Shown here one piece after another: positions 52,094-61,031 of a DNA stretch of 64,000 nt. The stretch is from Methylophaga sp. OBS4. GTDB taxonomy: Bacteria; Pseudomonadota; Gammaproteobacteria; Nitrosococcales; Methylophagaceae. The notes beneath the pieces are model-generated. The model ran no database searches. It saw only the letters and a list, made by a program, of their open reading frames with translations, and was not told the origin of the DNA. How positions within the stretch are numbered: position 1 is the stretch's first letter; each line of letters opens with the position of its first letter. The position numbers were made by a program, and so were the translations under genes. The DNA lies in the NCBI RefSeq assembly GCF_026319305.1, contig NZ_JAPDMV010000011.1, positions 1-64,000 on the forward strand. The letters run 5' to 3'.

Positions 52094-52772
52094 GGCGTTT
52101 AATCTCCTGTGTCATTTGGTTAAAAATCGCATCAATGTGCTGCGATATCTCCGCAGCGGTCGCCCCTAGAAATGACCGGGCCGGCAGTTCTGTCACCCAG
52201 CTGCTTTTGATCTTCTCGCCAGACCATATCCGCAGCTGTTTCAGGGCAAAGCCAGCCTGGCCAATCGTTAAGTTGTTCTGCACCCATTTCAGTGGCGGTG
52301 CTTTGGTGCCCTTGCCGTTGGCCTTTTTAATCGTAAAACCGGCCTCGCGCAGAGCAATGGCCTGTTTTCGTGTGGCCGGTTTGTCGTAGTGGCCTCCGGC
52401 GCCGCTTCGGCTCATCTTTGCCGCTGTCATCGTTTCGGTGTGGCCATACTGGTGTTTTGCTGCAATTCGGGCCGATGACCGGCGCGAGAAGCCGATCAGG
52501 GCTTCCATACTGCTGTTGTTCACCACTTTCAGTTCCCTGCCCAGTTTTAGCAGCATCTTGCGGCCGCCTTTGCGCTTGCGCTTTCTTGTCTCAAAAGGTC
52601 GACCGGTCAGGTCACGCTGCTGCCGCACCCGCTGTTTGCTGTCGCTGATCACCTTTTTGGCTACCCGGTACAGCAGACGCCGGCGCAGTGATTGCGGCAT
52701 CTTCATCAGCTCCATTTGCCGTTTCAGTGGCAACATGCCGATCACGTTGACCTTTACCGCATCAGTCGCCAT
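52080..52772 (-). CDS. tail completion / virion morphogenesis protein (gpS-like)
   Basis: 230 residues, strongly basic. LYRVAKKVISDSKQRVRQQR, DLTGRPFETRKRKRKGGRKM and RRSSARIAAKHQYGHTE are hallmarks of the phage virion morphogenesis family (P2 gpS). It joins head and tail completion. It overlaps gpR-like and sheath genes. The very long open frame on the opposite strand here (52438-53700) is a coding shadow. Confidence 0.82.
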   Translation of the reverse strand: MATDAVKVNVIGMLPLKRQMELMKMPQSLRRRLLYRVAKKVISDSKQRVRQQRDLTGRPFETRKRKRKGGRKMLLKLGRELKVVNNSSMEALIGFSRRSSARIAAKHQYGHTETMTAAKMSRSGAGGHYDKPATRKQAIALREAGFTIKKANGKGTKAPPLKWVQNNLTIGQAGFALKQLRIWSGEKIKSSWVTELPARSFLGATAAEISQHIDAIFNQMTQEIKRRGYT

Positions 52773-53220
52773 CGGTTTTCACCTCGCCCTGTTCGGCATA
52801 ATCGATCTCAACATTGGCCAGCATGTATTTCTGGCCGTTGATGCTGATCAGGCCGTTCTCATCCGGCACCACTTCCACGTCTTCGATAAAGGGGATCGTG
52901 ATATCCAGATCAGCGGTGTGGTTGTCCAAAATGTCAGCGTCGACCGTTGGCTGGTCCACGCCCTGGTCTTCGCGCTCGGCATCGTTATCAATCAGCCAGG
53001 CGCAAAGCTGACCAAACAACAGTTCCACCGGGTGCCGGGTATGCGGGAAACGCTCGATCGAGATCACCGCGTCATATTGCTGACGAAACAGCACCATGCC
53101 GTTCCCCAGGTCTTTGCAGACGCCTTCAAAGCGAATATTTTCTGCCCAGCTGTCGATGTTCTCCACGGCAACCAGGTCCAGTTCGACCAGGAAGGCGCGC
53201 AAGGCTGCCAGCTTGATCAT
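52762..53220 (-). CDS. tail completion protein (gpR-like)
   Basis: 152 residues. MIKLAALRAFLVELDLVAVE, then VLFRQQYDAVISIERFPHTR and a C-terminal acidic beta region. The size, the place between gpL and gpS, and the N-terminal helix fit the phage tail completion family. Adjacent to gpL stop (same base region) and overlapping gpS by 11 bases. Confidence 0.75.
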   Translation of the reverse strand: MIKLAALRAFLVELDLVAVENIDSWAENIRFEGVCKDLGNGMVLFRQQYDAVISIERFPHTRHPVELLFGQLCAWLIDNDAEREDQGVDQPTVDADILDNHTADLDITIPFIEDVEVVPDENGLISINGQKYMLANVEIDYAEQGEVKTDGD

Positions 53221-53721
53221 TTAAAGCAACTCCACGCGCAGGTTTGCGCTGTCTGTGAAGGTTTCATCAGGAAAGAAATGGCGCAGGATGCTGGCCACCG
53301 ATTTGGCAGACTCATCCAGCCAGAATTTTTCCGTTTGCTCGCTTTCCTTGGCTTCGTTCTCGGCAATCTCTCGCCGGTTGATGGTTTTAAAGTCCTGCAG
53401 CAGGTGCGCTTTGGCCCGGCTGTTCACCGCGTGCTGATAATGAATCAGCAGCAGTTCACTGCCGCCCACTGGCAGGCTGTTGGCTGTCAGATAATCGTTA
53501 AATGTGTCATGCCCCTGTTCCTGGACCACGGCTTTCACCCGTTCCAGGGCTTCGTTGGTGCGAATCATGCCCAGGATCAGCCCGGTTTCCACGGTGCTGT
53601 CGGCATACTCAGACGGGATCCGGTATTTACCCAGCAAGTCACCAATCGAAAGCGCCGGCCAGAAGCCATCGTTTTCAATCGTGGTTTGCGTGGTCTGTGA
53701 TGTTTTACCGGTCAAACTCAT
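53221..53721 (-). CDS. head completion protein (gpL-like)
   Basis: 166 residues. DGFWPALSIGDLLGKYRIPS is the typical gpL N-terminus (insert of DNA-filled head to tail), followed by helices (LILGMIRTNEALERVKAVVQ, ALHQHAVNSRAKAHLLQDF-like region). It stops directly before gpR. Upstream there is a 220-base gap with two direct repeats before the terminase small subunit gene. Confidence 0.82.
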   Translation of the reverse strand: MSLTGKTSQTTQTTIENDGFWPALSIGDLLGKYRIPSEYADSTVETGLILGMIRTNEALERVKAVVQEQGHDTFNDYLTANSLPVGGSELLLIHYQHAVNSRAKAHLLQDFKTINRREIAENEAKESEQTEKFWLDESAKSVASILRHFFPDETFTDSANLRVELL

Positions 53722-53745
53722 GCTTATTCATCCCATGTTGAAAAA

Positions 53746-53941
53746 CAAAAAATTGCGTCCTGCATTTTTTGCATACCATCCATCCGTGGATATAAAAGGT
53801 GCCGGGACAAAACACGGAAACAAATCGAACAACCAACAATTTGCACCGCTTTTGCCCTGCCCCGGCAGGTGGAGCCCTTTATGAAGCTGACAAAAAATTG
53901 CTCCTGCATTTTTTGCATACCGTCCATCCATGGACATAAAA
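53746..53941. repeat. pair of ~51-bp direct repeats inside the late operon
   Basis: Copies at 53746-53797 and 53891-53941 are nearly identical; each contains arms CAAAAAAT and ATTTTTTG around a short GC-containing loop, then CCATCCATCCGTGGA-like sequence. Between them lie 93 unique bases with a CCTGCC/GGCAGG hairpin. No gene is convincing here: the overlapping frames read MDGMQKMQ twice because of the repeats. Confidence 0.8.
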
Positions 53942-53942
53942 A

Positions 53943-54803
53943 CTACTTTTCACCCTCGGCCTGGGCTTTGGCCAAGGCTTTCTTCAATGCTTCTTTTTTC
54001 ATGGTTTTGGTGCCGTGACCTTCCGGGTTAAGCCGTTCTGCCACCTCGCACCAATGCACGGTGTTTTCAAAGTTTTCCTTGGCAAATTCATGCTTGGCCA
54101 ACATGGCCGGCATCTTGCTGGCCACCGGTGGTGATAGCTGCCAGTTTTCGTCCAGCATCACCGCCACCACCTGGTCCAGGTATGGGCTGGCGCTGCGGCC
54201 GGCTTTCAGCTCGGCGCTGGCCCAGTCATAAACGGCATCGCAGATAATGGTGGGCAAGTCGGCGCGGCCGAAGTTTGCCGGTGTGTCCTGCTTGGGCGTG
54301 CGTATCAGATAAAAGCCCAGATCCAGGGCTTTCTCGATGTCGCCCACATCCAGCAGCCAGATCAGCACCCATACCGCGATGCTGTTGGGGTAGTTGTGGC
54401 CATTGGCCATGTAATCGTCCACGAAGCCCTGGTAATTCGGCAGCAGCTCGAGTTTCAGCTCGGCCTTTTCTTCCATCGTGTGCTTGGTTTTGAGCCGCTG
54501 CAGGTCGGTTTCCATTGCGGCTTTCAACTGGTCGAACATACGGATGGAGGCCGGATCACCGACTACCAGCACTTGGCCCGTGCCATTGTCGGTTGCCAAT
54601 GACGTGACTGTTGTGTCGCCGGCAGCCGATGCAGGGTCATAACTAATCGCACCGGGTGGCAGCTGCTGCAGTTGCTTCAGCTTGCTGACACGCTCTGGTC
54701 GTTGGCGCCGGGACAATTCACCGGATTCATACGGATTGTCCAGGCCGGCTTTTTCAGCCTCGGCAATTTGGGCATCTTTAATTCTTTGGAATTTACTCAT
54801 CAT
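53943..54803 (-). CDS. terminase small subunit (gpM-like)
   Basis: 286 residues. FQRIKDAQIAEAEKAGLDNP, then helical central part (MEEKAELKLELLPNYQGFVD) and AEGEK tail; the region YPNSIAVWVLIWLLDVGDIE and RTPKQDTPANFGRADLPTII match P2 gpM. It is the terminase endonuclease subunit that cuts at cos. Directly downstream of the capsid gene, as in P2. Confidence 0.82.
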   Translation of the reverse strand: MMSKFQRIKDAQIAEAEKAGLDNPYESGELSRRQRPERVSKLKQLQQLPPGAISYDPASAAGDTTVTSLATDNGTGQVLVVGDPASIRMFDQLKAAMETDLQRLKTKHTMEEKAELKLELLPNYQGFVDDYMANGHNYPNSIAVWVLIWLLDVGDIEKALDLGFYLIRTPKQDTPANFGRADLPTIICDAVYDWASAELKAGRSASPYLDQVVAVMLDENWQLSPPVASKMPAMLAKHEFAKENFENTVHWCEVAERLNPEGHGTKTMKKEALKKALAKAQAEGEK

Positions 54804-54872
54804 CTTTCCCCTGTCCCTCCGTGATGGGCTCCCCCATCACGGACGGACGTCAGTTGGCTTCAGGGTGTGGTA

Positions 54873-55895
54873 TTAAGCTGGGAACTCGATGCCTTCAACA
54901 AACGACATCATCTCTTTATCTTCGATGATGTAATCGATGTTGACCGACTTGAATTCCTGCACTTCGTCTTTCTCTGGCTTGTCCTTTTGGGTGCGGCGCA
55001 GAGACGAATCCTGATAGTAGATGGAGAGGTTTTTCAGCGGCGTCACAGCCACGCTGCCATCCGGGAAGAACGGCGCGGAGATGCTCGGCATGTTGCCGTA
55101 GGCTTTGGTAATGCGGCCTGACATCATGGCTTTTTCCGTAGGTGTGCCGCCGTTGGTTTCGTAATAAGCGCCTTCCTGGGCGTTCATCACATCACCGCCA
55201 ACCAGCAACACCAGGTCGTTACGGTTGCGATGTTTCTTCGGCAGCAGCAGCTTGGTTTCATGTGCCAATACATCCAGGTTCGGGAAGTCGGCACCGCCCA
55301 GGGTGATAGAGCCGGCTGAACCTTGCAGATACTGGCTGCCACCATCCCAGACTCGCATTTGTTGTAACCAACCAATGGCCATGTCTTCCAGATCCGGATA
55401 CGTGACGATGTCTGATTCAGTTGCCACGTGGGTGCCGCGCCAGCCCATTGTCAGCAAATCGACGGCTTCCGCTTTTCGGACCGCCTGCATATAGCGGGCA
55501 GCAAAGTCGGGGAACTTAGCCCACATATCGATCATGGCGTAGCTCAATGCCACGTCGAATTCGGTTTTGCGGCACTCGTAACCGTTGGCATCGGTATCTG
55601 CCAGGCGCTTGGGAGTACGTTCACCGCTTGATGTGTCAGTGCGTGAAGCAACACGACCTGTCAGCAGCATGCCGACTTTTTCGCCTTTGATTTCGCTGAC
55701 CGGGATCATGCCGTTAATCAGCTGCAGGAATGGATCCGCTTCTTCGATCATCTTGTTGACGATGGTCTGTGCCACAGATGGTGTAGCGCTATAGGTATTG
55801 CCCACTGAGGGCGGGTGCGCCGTGACATCGAATGCGCGGGCCGTTTGTGCAAAATGCTGGTCTAAAGCCTGACGGCCTTGTGGACTCAAATTCAT
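54873..55895 (-). CDS. major capsid protein (gpN-like)
   Basis: 340 residues. MNLSPQGRQALDQHFAQTAR, NTYSATPSVAQTIVNKMIEE, and the conserved KAEAVDLLTMGWRGTHVATE and YETNGGTPTEKAMMSG are P2-like capsid motifs. P2 gpN is 357 residues, similar. Expected to be cleaved at the N-terminus by the gpO protease. Ribosome-binding site AAGGAGAC lies upstream of the ATG. Confidence 0.93.
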   Translation of the reverse strand: MNLSPQGRQALDQHFAQTARAFDVTAHPPSVGNTYSATPSVAQTIVNKMIEEADPFLQLINGMIPVSEIKGEKVGMLLTGRVASRTDTSSGERTPKRLADTDANGYECRKTEFDVALSYAMIDMWAKFPDFAARYMQAVRKAEAVDLLTMGWRGTHVATESDIVTYPDLEDMAIGWLQQMRVWDGGSQYLQGSAGSITLGGADFPNLDVLAHETKLLLPKKHRNRNDLVLLVGGDVMNAQEGAYYETNGGTPTEKAMMSGRITKAYGNMPSISAPFFPDGSVAVTPLKNLSIYYQDSSLRRTQKDKPEKDEVQEFKSVNIDYIIEDKEMMSFVEGIEFPA

Positions 55896-55943
55896 TTCAG
55901 TCTCCTTAGATTGCTATGACTGGTTAAGAGAAGCCGCCGTGGC

Positions 55944-56858
55944 TTAAATGTAAGAATCAGCAGAGAATTTCTCGCCTTCGTGACCGCCACCATCAGTGCC
56001 GGGCTGTTCCTGCAGCGCGTCATTCACCTTTTTAGTGAGCGCTTCAATCGATGCTTTCAGGTCACCGTAGTTTTGCTGTTCACCGTCTTCGTTTTTTGGC
56101 GCTTCCTTACCGTTGCCGGCAGTGAATTTTTCAACCGCTGCTTGCAGGCCGGTGACTTGTTGTTGCAGCTCGGAAAATTGCTCGGCGGTCACGGTTTCGC
56201 TGTCGCTCGCCGGTTCCTTGTCTTTTGCGTTTGGCTTGTCCTTGCCATCGCCTTCGGTGTTCAGCAGCTGGCTGAATAACTGGTTTAAAGCAGTGATGCT
56301 GGAATTCAGCTGTTCCGCAGTTTTTTTATCCATATCGCCCTCGTTGGATTTGTCAGATTGAGAAAAAAAACGCTTGAACCAACCGGGCGGCTGGTCGTCG
56401 TCATTGAAATGGTGCGTTGTGGCTTCGATGTGCTGAGCCAGCAGAAGGTCATCTGCTTTTGATTTGCTGAAACGAATCTCGGAAGTTGCAGCCGAAGCCG
56501 GGCTATCTGTAGCGGCACAGCCGGTCAGGTAGTGTTTTTCGGTGTCTCGGAAGTTGGGTCGAAGCTCCATGCTGGTAAACAGCTTCTGTCCTTCCTTGTT
56601 TGCCCTCAGATAAAAATCGTTGGGGGCGATCAGGGCATAGAGATCCACGCCGCCTTCATCGTTTTGCTCGGCGCGCAGTTCTTCAATGGTGCCCATGTTG
56701 TACCAGCGCTCGTGCTCAGGCCACAGCAGCGCGGTATAGAGTTCTTTGTCATAGCTGTCTGCCGCTTCGGTCAGCCATTGAGCTTCGATAGTGCGGCCAT
56801 CGACCGTGGGGCCACTGCGTCCGATTCGTTTCCATTCAGTTTTCAGTTTTGCTGGCAT
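55944..56858 (-). CDS. capsid scaffold and protease (gpO-like)
   Basis: 304 residues. N-terminal protease part: LKTEWKRIGRSGPTVDGRTI, DLYALIAPNDFYLRANKEGQ, LTGCAATDSPASAATSEIRF (Ser in the last, and His/Asp partners in the first region). C-terminal scaffold part is acidic, coiled coil and low in complexity (VTAEQFSELQQQVTGLQAAV). It shapes the procapsid and then cleaves capsid proteins. First gene of the leftward late operon. Confidence 0.88.
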   Translation of the reverse strand: MPAKLKTEWKRIGRSGPTVDGRTIEAQWLTEAADSYDKELYTALLWPEHERWYNMGTIEELRAEQNDEGGVDLYALIAPNDFYLRANKEGQKLFTSMELRPNFRDTEKHYLTGCAATDSPASAATSEIRFSKSKADDLLLAQHIEATTHHFNDDDQPPGWFKRFFSQSDKSNEGDMDKKTAEQLNSSITALNQLFSQLLNTEGDGKDKPNAKDKEPASDSETVTAEQFSELQQQVTGLQAAVEKFTAGNGKEAPKNEDGEQQNYGDLKASIEALTKKVNDALQEQPGTDGGGHEGEKFSADSYI

Positions 56859-57051
56859 CGTGTCACCTGGTCACCTGTTTTTTGGTTTTTCGTTGCGTGT
56901 TGGTGAAAATATTAGGTGTTGTAACAGTGCTGTTCAACGCTTTCTCTTTCGCTCAATTCCTATATCGCAAAGCTAGGAAAAATGCGGCATCAGATAGGGT
57001 TATCTGTGATTTTTGTACACCTAAAATAAGGTGACGAAATCATGGACTCTT
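56859..57051. promoter_or_regulatory. divergent late control region between gpO and terminase
   Basis: No gene. An imperfect dyad TGTTG, 13 bases, CAACG (56917-56939) resembles P2-like late activator (Ogr) sites; the phage encodes an Ogr protein. Both late operons start here, so it is the best place for late promoters, but no matching -10/-35 pair is clear. Confidence 0.45.
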
Positions 57052-58854
57052 ATGGCTAAGTACACCGCAGAGATCAAAGAGACAGCCAAAAAGCTGTTTA
57101 TCAAAGGCTGGACCATCCCGGAGATCGGCAAAGAAACCGGCGTGACTGAGCGCACGCTGTATAACTGGCGTGATGCCGAGCAGTGGGAAGCCTTTGCCGC
57201 ACCCGATACGGTGGAGCAAGGTATCAGCCGCCGTTTCAATGCACTGATCGAGAAAGAAAACAAAACCGATGCTGAACTAAAGGAACTCACGGCGCTGGGC
57301 ACGGTGCTGGGTGATTTACGGGTAAACCTGGCTAAGGCGAATCTGCTGCAGTCACAGGCCACGGCCATCAGCAAGGGCAACTATATTCCGCCTGAATTAC
57401 TGGACAGTGCCCCGACTGAGCGGGACCTGAAACAGGCTAACGATAAAAAGCCAAACCAAAAGCGCAAGCGCGGCCGTCCACCCAAAAACGATATTTCAGG
57501 CATCACCCAGGAACAGCTGGACGAGTTCCGCCAGTCTCATTTCTTTGAATATCAACTGCTGTGGCACGAACAGAAAAGCCAGCGCACTCGTTTCATTCTG
57601 AAATCCCGGCAGATTGGCGCCACTTATTACTTCGCCTATGAAGCTTTTGAAGATGCGGTGCTGACCGGTGATAACCAGATATTCCTGTCGGCCTCGCGGG
57701 ACCAGGCCGAAGTGTTTAAGGCGTACATCATCGCGATCGCCAAGGAACACTTTGATGTGGAACTCAAAGGCCATGGCGCGATCATTCTGTCCAATGGTGC
57801 CGAGATTCGTTTCCTGTCCACCAATAGCCGCACGGCCCAGTCCTATCACGGCCACCTTTACGTGGATGAAGTGTTCTGGATCCCCGATTTTGAAAAGCTG
57901 TGGAAAGTGGCCAGCGGCATGGCCGCACATAAAAAATGGCGGCGCACGCTGTTTTCCACCCCTTCGGCCAAATCGCACCAGGCGTTCCCGATGTGGAGTG
58001 GCGAGAAGTTCAACAGCCGCTTTGCAGACAACAAAAAGGTTGAATTCGACAGCAGCCACAAAGCACTGATGAACGGCCTGCTCGGGGCAGACAAAATCTG
58101 GCGGCATATTGTCACGGTCAAAGATGCGGAAAGCATGGGTTGCGATCTGTTCGATATTGAAGAACTGCAGGTCGAATACACCAAGGATGATTTTGCCAAC
58201 CTGTTTATGTGCAAATTCATCGATGATGCGCACAGCGTGTTCAGCCTGAAAAAGCTGATGAAGTGCATGATCGACATTGATGCCTGGGCAGACTATCACC
58301 CGGACGCTGCACGGCCGTTCGGCAACCGTCCGGTGGCCTTGGGTTATGACCCATCACGCACCAGGGACAATGCCACGCTGGCGATTCTCGCTATCCCGCT
58401 GACACCCGGCGAAAAATGGCGGGTGCTGCGTCATGTCAGTTTCACCGGGCAGAACTTTCAATACCAGGCTAATCGGATCAAGGAAATATACGATTCGCAC
58501 AGCGTCAAGCATATCGGCATCGATGTGACCGGTATTGGTCATGGCGTATTTGAGCTGGTTGAACAGTTTTTCCCACGTGCCACCCCAATTACCTACAGCG
58601 TACATAGCAAAACCGAATTGGTGGTCAAGGCCATCGACGTGATCGAAAACGACCGGCTGCAGTATCCGGCCGGCGACAAGGTGATCACCCAGTCTTTCAT
58701 GATGATCACCAAAACCACCACCGGCAGCGGCGTGATCACCTATGCCGCTAACCGTTCCAATACCACCGGCCACGCGGATGTCGCCTGGTCAGTCATGCAC
58801 GCGCTGAATTATGAAGATATCGCCCCACGGCGCCAAACCCGAGTTTCACTATAA
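57052..58854 (+). CDS. terminase large subunit, ATPase (gpP-like)
   Basis: 600 residues. N-terminal helix-turn-helix-like part (LFIKGWTIPEIGKETGVTER, then TLYNWR) recognises cos DNA; ATPase part has a Walker-like FILKSRQIGATYYFAYEAFE, and the hallmark VDEVFWIPDFEKLWKV (Walker B). The nuclease domain carries DPSRTRDNATLAI and an acidic site in HIGIDVTGIG. Start: ATG 57052 (MAKYTAEIKETAKK) or GTG at 57031; no strong site decides, the former begins at the fold. Packages DNA into the procapsid. Confidence 0.9.
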   Translation: MAKYTAEIKETAKKLFIKGWTIPEIGKETGVTERTLYNWRDAEQWEAFAAPDTVEQGISRRFNALIEKENKTDAELKELTALGTVLGDLRVNLAKANLLQSQATAISKGNYIPPELLDSAPTERDLKQANDKKPNQKRKRGRPPKNDISGITQEQLDEFRQSHFFEYQLLWHEQKSQRTRFILKSRQIGATYYFAYEAFEDAVLTGDNQIFLSASRDQAEVFKAYIIAIAKEHFDVELKGHGAIILSNGAEIRFLSTNSRTAQSYHGHLYVDEVFWIPDFEKLWKVASGMAAHKKWRRTLFSTPSAKSHQAFPMWSGEKFNSRFADNKKVEFDSSHKALMNGLLGADKIWRHIVTVKDAESMGCDLFDIEELQVEYTKDDFANLFMCKFIDDAHSVFSLKKLMKCMIDIDAWADYHPDAARPFGNRPVALGYDPSRTRDNATLAILAIPLTPGEKWRVLRHVSFTGQNFQYQANRIKEIYDSHSVKHIGIDVTGIGHGVFELVEQFFPRATPITYSVHSKTELVVKAIDVIENDRLQYPAGDKVITQSFMMITKTTTGSGVITYAANRSNTTGHADVAWSVMHALNYEDIAPRRQTRVSL

Positions 58855-58866
58855 GGACACGACAAT

Positions 58867-59874
58867 ATGAGCGAGAACCAGACCGCCACAACTACAAAAA
58901 CCCACGCTTTTGCCTTTGGCGATCCAGAGCCGGTATTAAGCAATAACATGACCGAATACTTGGGTGTGTTTGATGACTTCAGCGGCCGTTATTATCTGCC
59001 ACCGGTCAGCCTCACCGGACTAACCAAAACGATGCCGGCTAACCCTCACCACAACAGCATTCTGCATTTCAAAAAGAACATGGTGCTGAAATGGTTTATT
59101 CCTTCATCGATCGTCAGCTACAACGTGCTTCAACGGCTGGCGATGGACTACCACGTACTGGGCCAGTGCTATGTTCAAATTTTCCGTAATGGCTTCGGGC
59201 GGCCTGTTCGGGCTGGCTATCTGCCGGCGATATCGATGCGGGTGGGTAAGGAGCCAGGCGTGTTCTTTAAAATCCAGGCAGACGGTACAGAAATCGAATT
59301 TAAGCCGGGTGAGGTGCTGCAGATAATGGAGCCTGATATCAGACAAGGCATTTACGGCATTCCGGAATACCTGGGCGGAATCCAGTCTGTACTACTGAGT
59401 GAAGATGCTGGCCTGTTTCGGCGCAAGTATTACAAAAACGGCGCACACATGGGTTACATCTTCCTCACCAATGATGCCGGTCTGACTGAAAAGGACGCTG
59501 AAGCTCTGGAGAAAAAAGTAAGAGACGCCAAAGGCCCTGGCAACTTCCGCTCGATGATGCTGAACATAGACAGGAGTAACGCCAAAGAGCCGGTCAAAAT
59601 TATCCCGGTGGGCGATATCGGCACAAAGGATGAATTTGAACGGATCAAAAACATCACCAGGGATGAAATTCTGTCTATGCACCGGATGCAGCCGGGCTTA
59701 TCCGGGATCCTGCCTGATAGCAACGGCGGCTTCGGCGATATCGAAAAAATCATGCGCGTGTATTACGAATTGGAAGTGGAGCCCATGCAGCAGCCCTTCC
59801 TGGAAATGAACCAGGTGTTTGGGCCTAATGCGGTTCGGTTTGATATTCCGGACTGGAAAAAGGTCGACCAGTAA
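58867..59874 (+). CDS. portal protein (gpQ-like)
   Basis: 335 residues. The P2 portal motifs are visible: YLPPVSLTGLTKTMPANPHH, SILHFKKNMVLKWFIPSS, and downstream QGIYGIPEYLGGIQSVLLSE, then GFGDIEKIMRVYYELEVEPM. It forms the ring through which DNA enters the head. Follows the terminase gene by 12 bases and ends just before a clear terminator. Confidence 0.93.
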   Translation: MSENQTATTTKTHAFAFGDPEPVLSNNMTEYLGVFDDFSGRYYLPPVSLTGLTKTMPANPHHNSILHFKKNMVLKWFIPSSIVSYNVLQRLAMDYHVLGQCYVQIFRNGFGRPVRAGYLPAISMRVGKEPGVFFKIQADGTEIEFKPGEVLQIMEPDIRQGIYGIPEYLGGIQSVLLSEDAGLFRRKYYKNGAHMGYIFLTNDAGLTEKDAEALEKKVRDAKGPGNFRSMMLNIDRSNAKEPVKIIPVGDIGTKDEFERIKNITRDEILSMHRMQPGLSGILPDSNGGFGDIEKIMRVYYELEVEPMQQPFLEMNQVFGPNAVRFDIPDWKKVDQ

Positions 59875-59880
59875 GCGATA

Positions 59881-59916
59881 ACCAGGCAGTATTTTGGCCT
59901 CTGCCTGGTGTTTTTT
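59881..59916 (+). terminator. rho-independent terminator after the portal gene
   Basis: Stem ACCAGGCAG / CTGCCTGGT, 11-base loop, followed by GTTTTTT. It closes the rightward terminase-portal unit 7 bases after the stop. Confidence 0.88.
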
Positions 59917-59994
59917 GTGGTCAATATTTTGCGCCAAATTGGTTTATTAACCCTTTGTTTTTGTTATACTTACTCAAACCACAAAGGATTGAAT

Positions 59995-60261
59995 ATGCGC
60001 GTTGATTGCCCGAATCCCAACTGCCAGAGTAAAGCCATCATCACGTCCACCAATAGCCTGTCCCCGACCTGCAAAGATTTATATTGCCAATGCACCAACG
60101 TAGCCGGTGGCTGCGGTATGTCCTTTGTGATGCGGCTGGGCTACTCGCACACCCTCAACCCGCCGATCACCGATGCCAGGGAAATGGCGGCCCAAATACT
60201 AAGAAGCCTGCCAATCAGTGAAAGGCAGGCTTTGTTGCAGGCTGATTTGTTTAGCGCTTAA
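59995..60261 (+). CDS. Ogr/Delta-type late gene activator
   Basis: 88 residues. Zinc-finger-like cysteines at 5, 10, 26, 31, 33 and 40 (CPNPNCQ, then TCKDLYCQCTNVAGGC) followed by MSFVMRLGYSHTLNPP, close to the Ogr/Delta layout. Ogr proteins activate the late promoters of P2-like phages. AAAGGA precedes the ATG by 6 bases, and TATACT upstream (59965-59970) could be its -10 box. It stands alone behind the portal terminator. Confidence 0.82.
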   Translation: MRVDCPNPNCQSKAIITSTNSLSPTCKDLYCQCTNVAGGCGMSFVMRLGYSHTLNPPITDAREMAAQILRSLPISERQALLQADLFSA

Positions 60262-60266
60262 TAGCG

Positions 60267-60560
60267 TCACACGTAAGCAATAAGCCAATTATTTCGCCGG
60301 CCGTAAATTTCCTCAACGGCATCAATGTGCCACTTCGGCACCCCCTCCATTGCTAGATCCGGAGTCACCATAGTGCTGCGAATTTCCAGCGTTAATCTGT
60401 CATGGTTCCCGTACCCATTAGAAAGCGTCATTAGTCGGCCAGGGTACACGTTCTTTACATTCCAGCCCCGGTGATTATTGGGCCTGATCTCGCAGTTCTG
60501 GCCACCTGATTTGAACTTGATAAAATACTGCTTCATGAGTGGGACAAAGAGCGGTTTCAT
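60267..60560 (-). CDS. hypothetical phage protein, 97 aa
   Basis: Basic, beta-rich protein (MKQYFIKFKSGGQNCEIRPN near the start, then WNVKNVYPGRLMTLSNGYGN). No family recognised. It is the last gene of the leftward early/middle operon; the ATG follows the stop of the gene upstream without a gap, so coupling is likely. Convergent with ogr. Confidence 0.6.
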   Translation of the reverse strand: MKPLFVPLMKQYFIKFKSGGQNCEIRPNNHRGWNVKNVYPGRLMTLSNGYGNHDRLTLEIRSTMVTPDLAMEGVPKWHIDAVEEIYGRRNNWLIAYV

Positions 60561-60797
60561 TCAGCATCCCCTCACTTGTCTAAACCAAAAGTTGTAAATG
60601 CCACGACACCACGCCAGCGTATAAAACAGCGTCAGCACAAACATGCCCCACTGTCCGCTTTGGTATGTGGCCATCATCCAGAACGGCTGCCCGACAACTC
60701 CCACCAGGCAGGCGTATTTCTGAATATTTGGGTTTGATGACTGGGTGAGAAATATCGCAATCACGCCGGTGACGGCAATTATCATTTGTTCAATCAA
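60561..60797 (-). CDS. small membrane protein, 78 aa
   Basis: Three hydrophobic segments (MIIAVTGVIAIFLTQSS, YACLVGVVGQPFWMMATY, MFVLTLFYTLAWCRGIYNFW), resembling a minimal PnuC/SemiSWEET-like transport unit. Function unknown; part of a chain of tightly packed small genes in the early region. Confidence 0.62.
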   Translation of the reverse strand: MIEQMIIAVTGVIAIFLTQSSNPNIQKYACLVGVVGQPFWMMATYQSGQWGMFVLTLFYTLAWCRGIYNFWFRQVRGC

Positions 60798-60800
60798 AGT

Positions 60801-61031
60801 TCATTCCCCAACGCAAATCAGCCCGGTACCCGCTGCCGGGCACCGATGCTGATCTGCTGTCTCGATAAATAAAATTTCATCACAATCCGGACACGGCCAA
60901 TGCTCGTCGACCACCGGCAGTGACTCGCCATCGGTCCAGAATGAGCAGTTTCCACCTGCCTTTTTCTGCACGCCTGGTGTCGGGCAGCTCTCATATTTAC
61001 AGGTGATGCAGTAGCCGATGCCGGTGCTCAT
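60801..61031 (-). CDS. cysteine-rich zinc-ribbon protein, 76 aa
   Basis: Cysteine pairs CITCKYESC, CPDC and RCPAAG suggest two metal sites. No family recognised. It overlaps the HNH gene by 4 bases, so the two are made together; a small accessory to the nuclease is possible. Confidence 0.62.
   Translation of the reverse strand: MSTGIGYCITCKYESCPTPGVQKKAGGNCSFWTDGESLPVVDEHWPCPDCDEILFIETADQHRCPAAGTGLICVGE

Noticed and set aside
52438..53700. Open frame of 420 codons on the plus strand
   Set aside because: It lies antisense to the gpS-, gpR- and gpL-like genes, has no ribosome-binding site and no recognisable domain; long shadow frames are common opposite GC-rich phage genes.
53724..53937. Frames with the repeated peptide MDGMQKMQ
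   Set aside because: The peptide repeat comes only from the two DNA direct repeats; no ribosome-binding site in a sensible place.
57496..58299. 267-codon frame on the minus strand
   Set aside because: It is antisense to the terminase large subunit, whose motifs are unambiguous; cysteine- and histidine-rich shadow composition.
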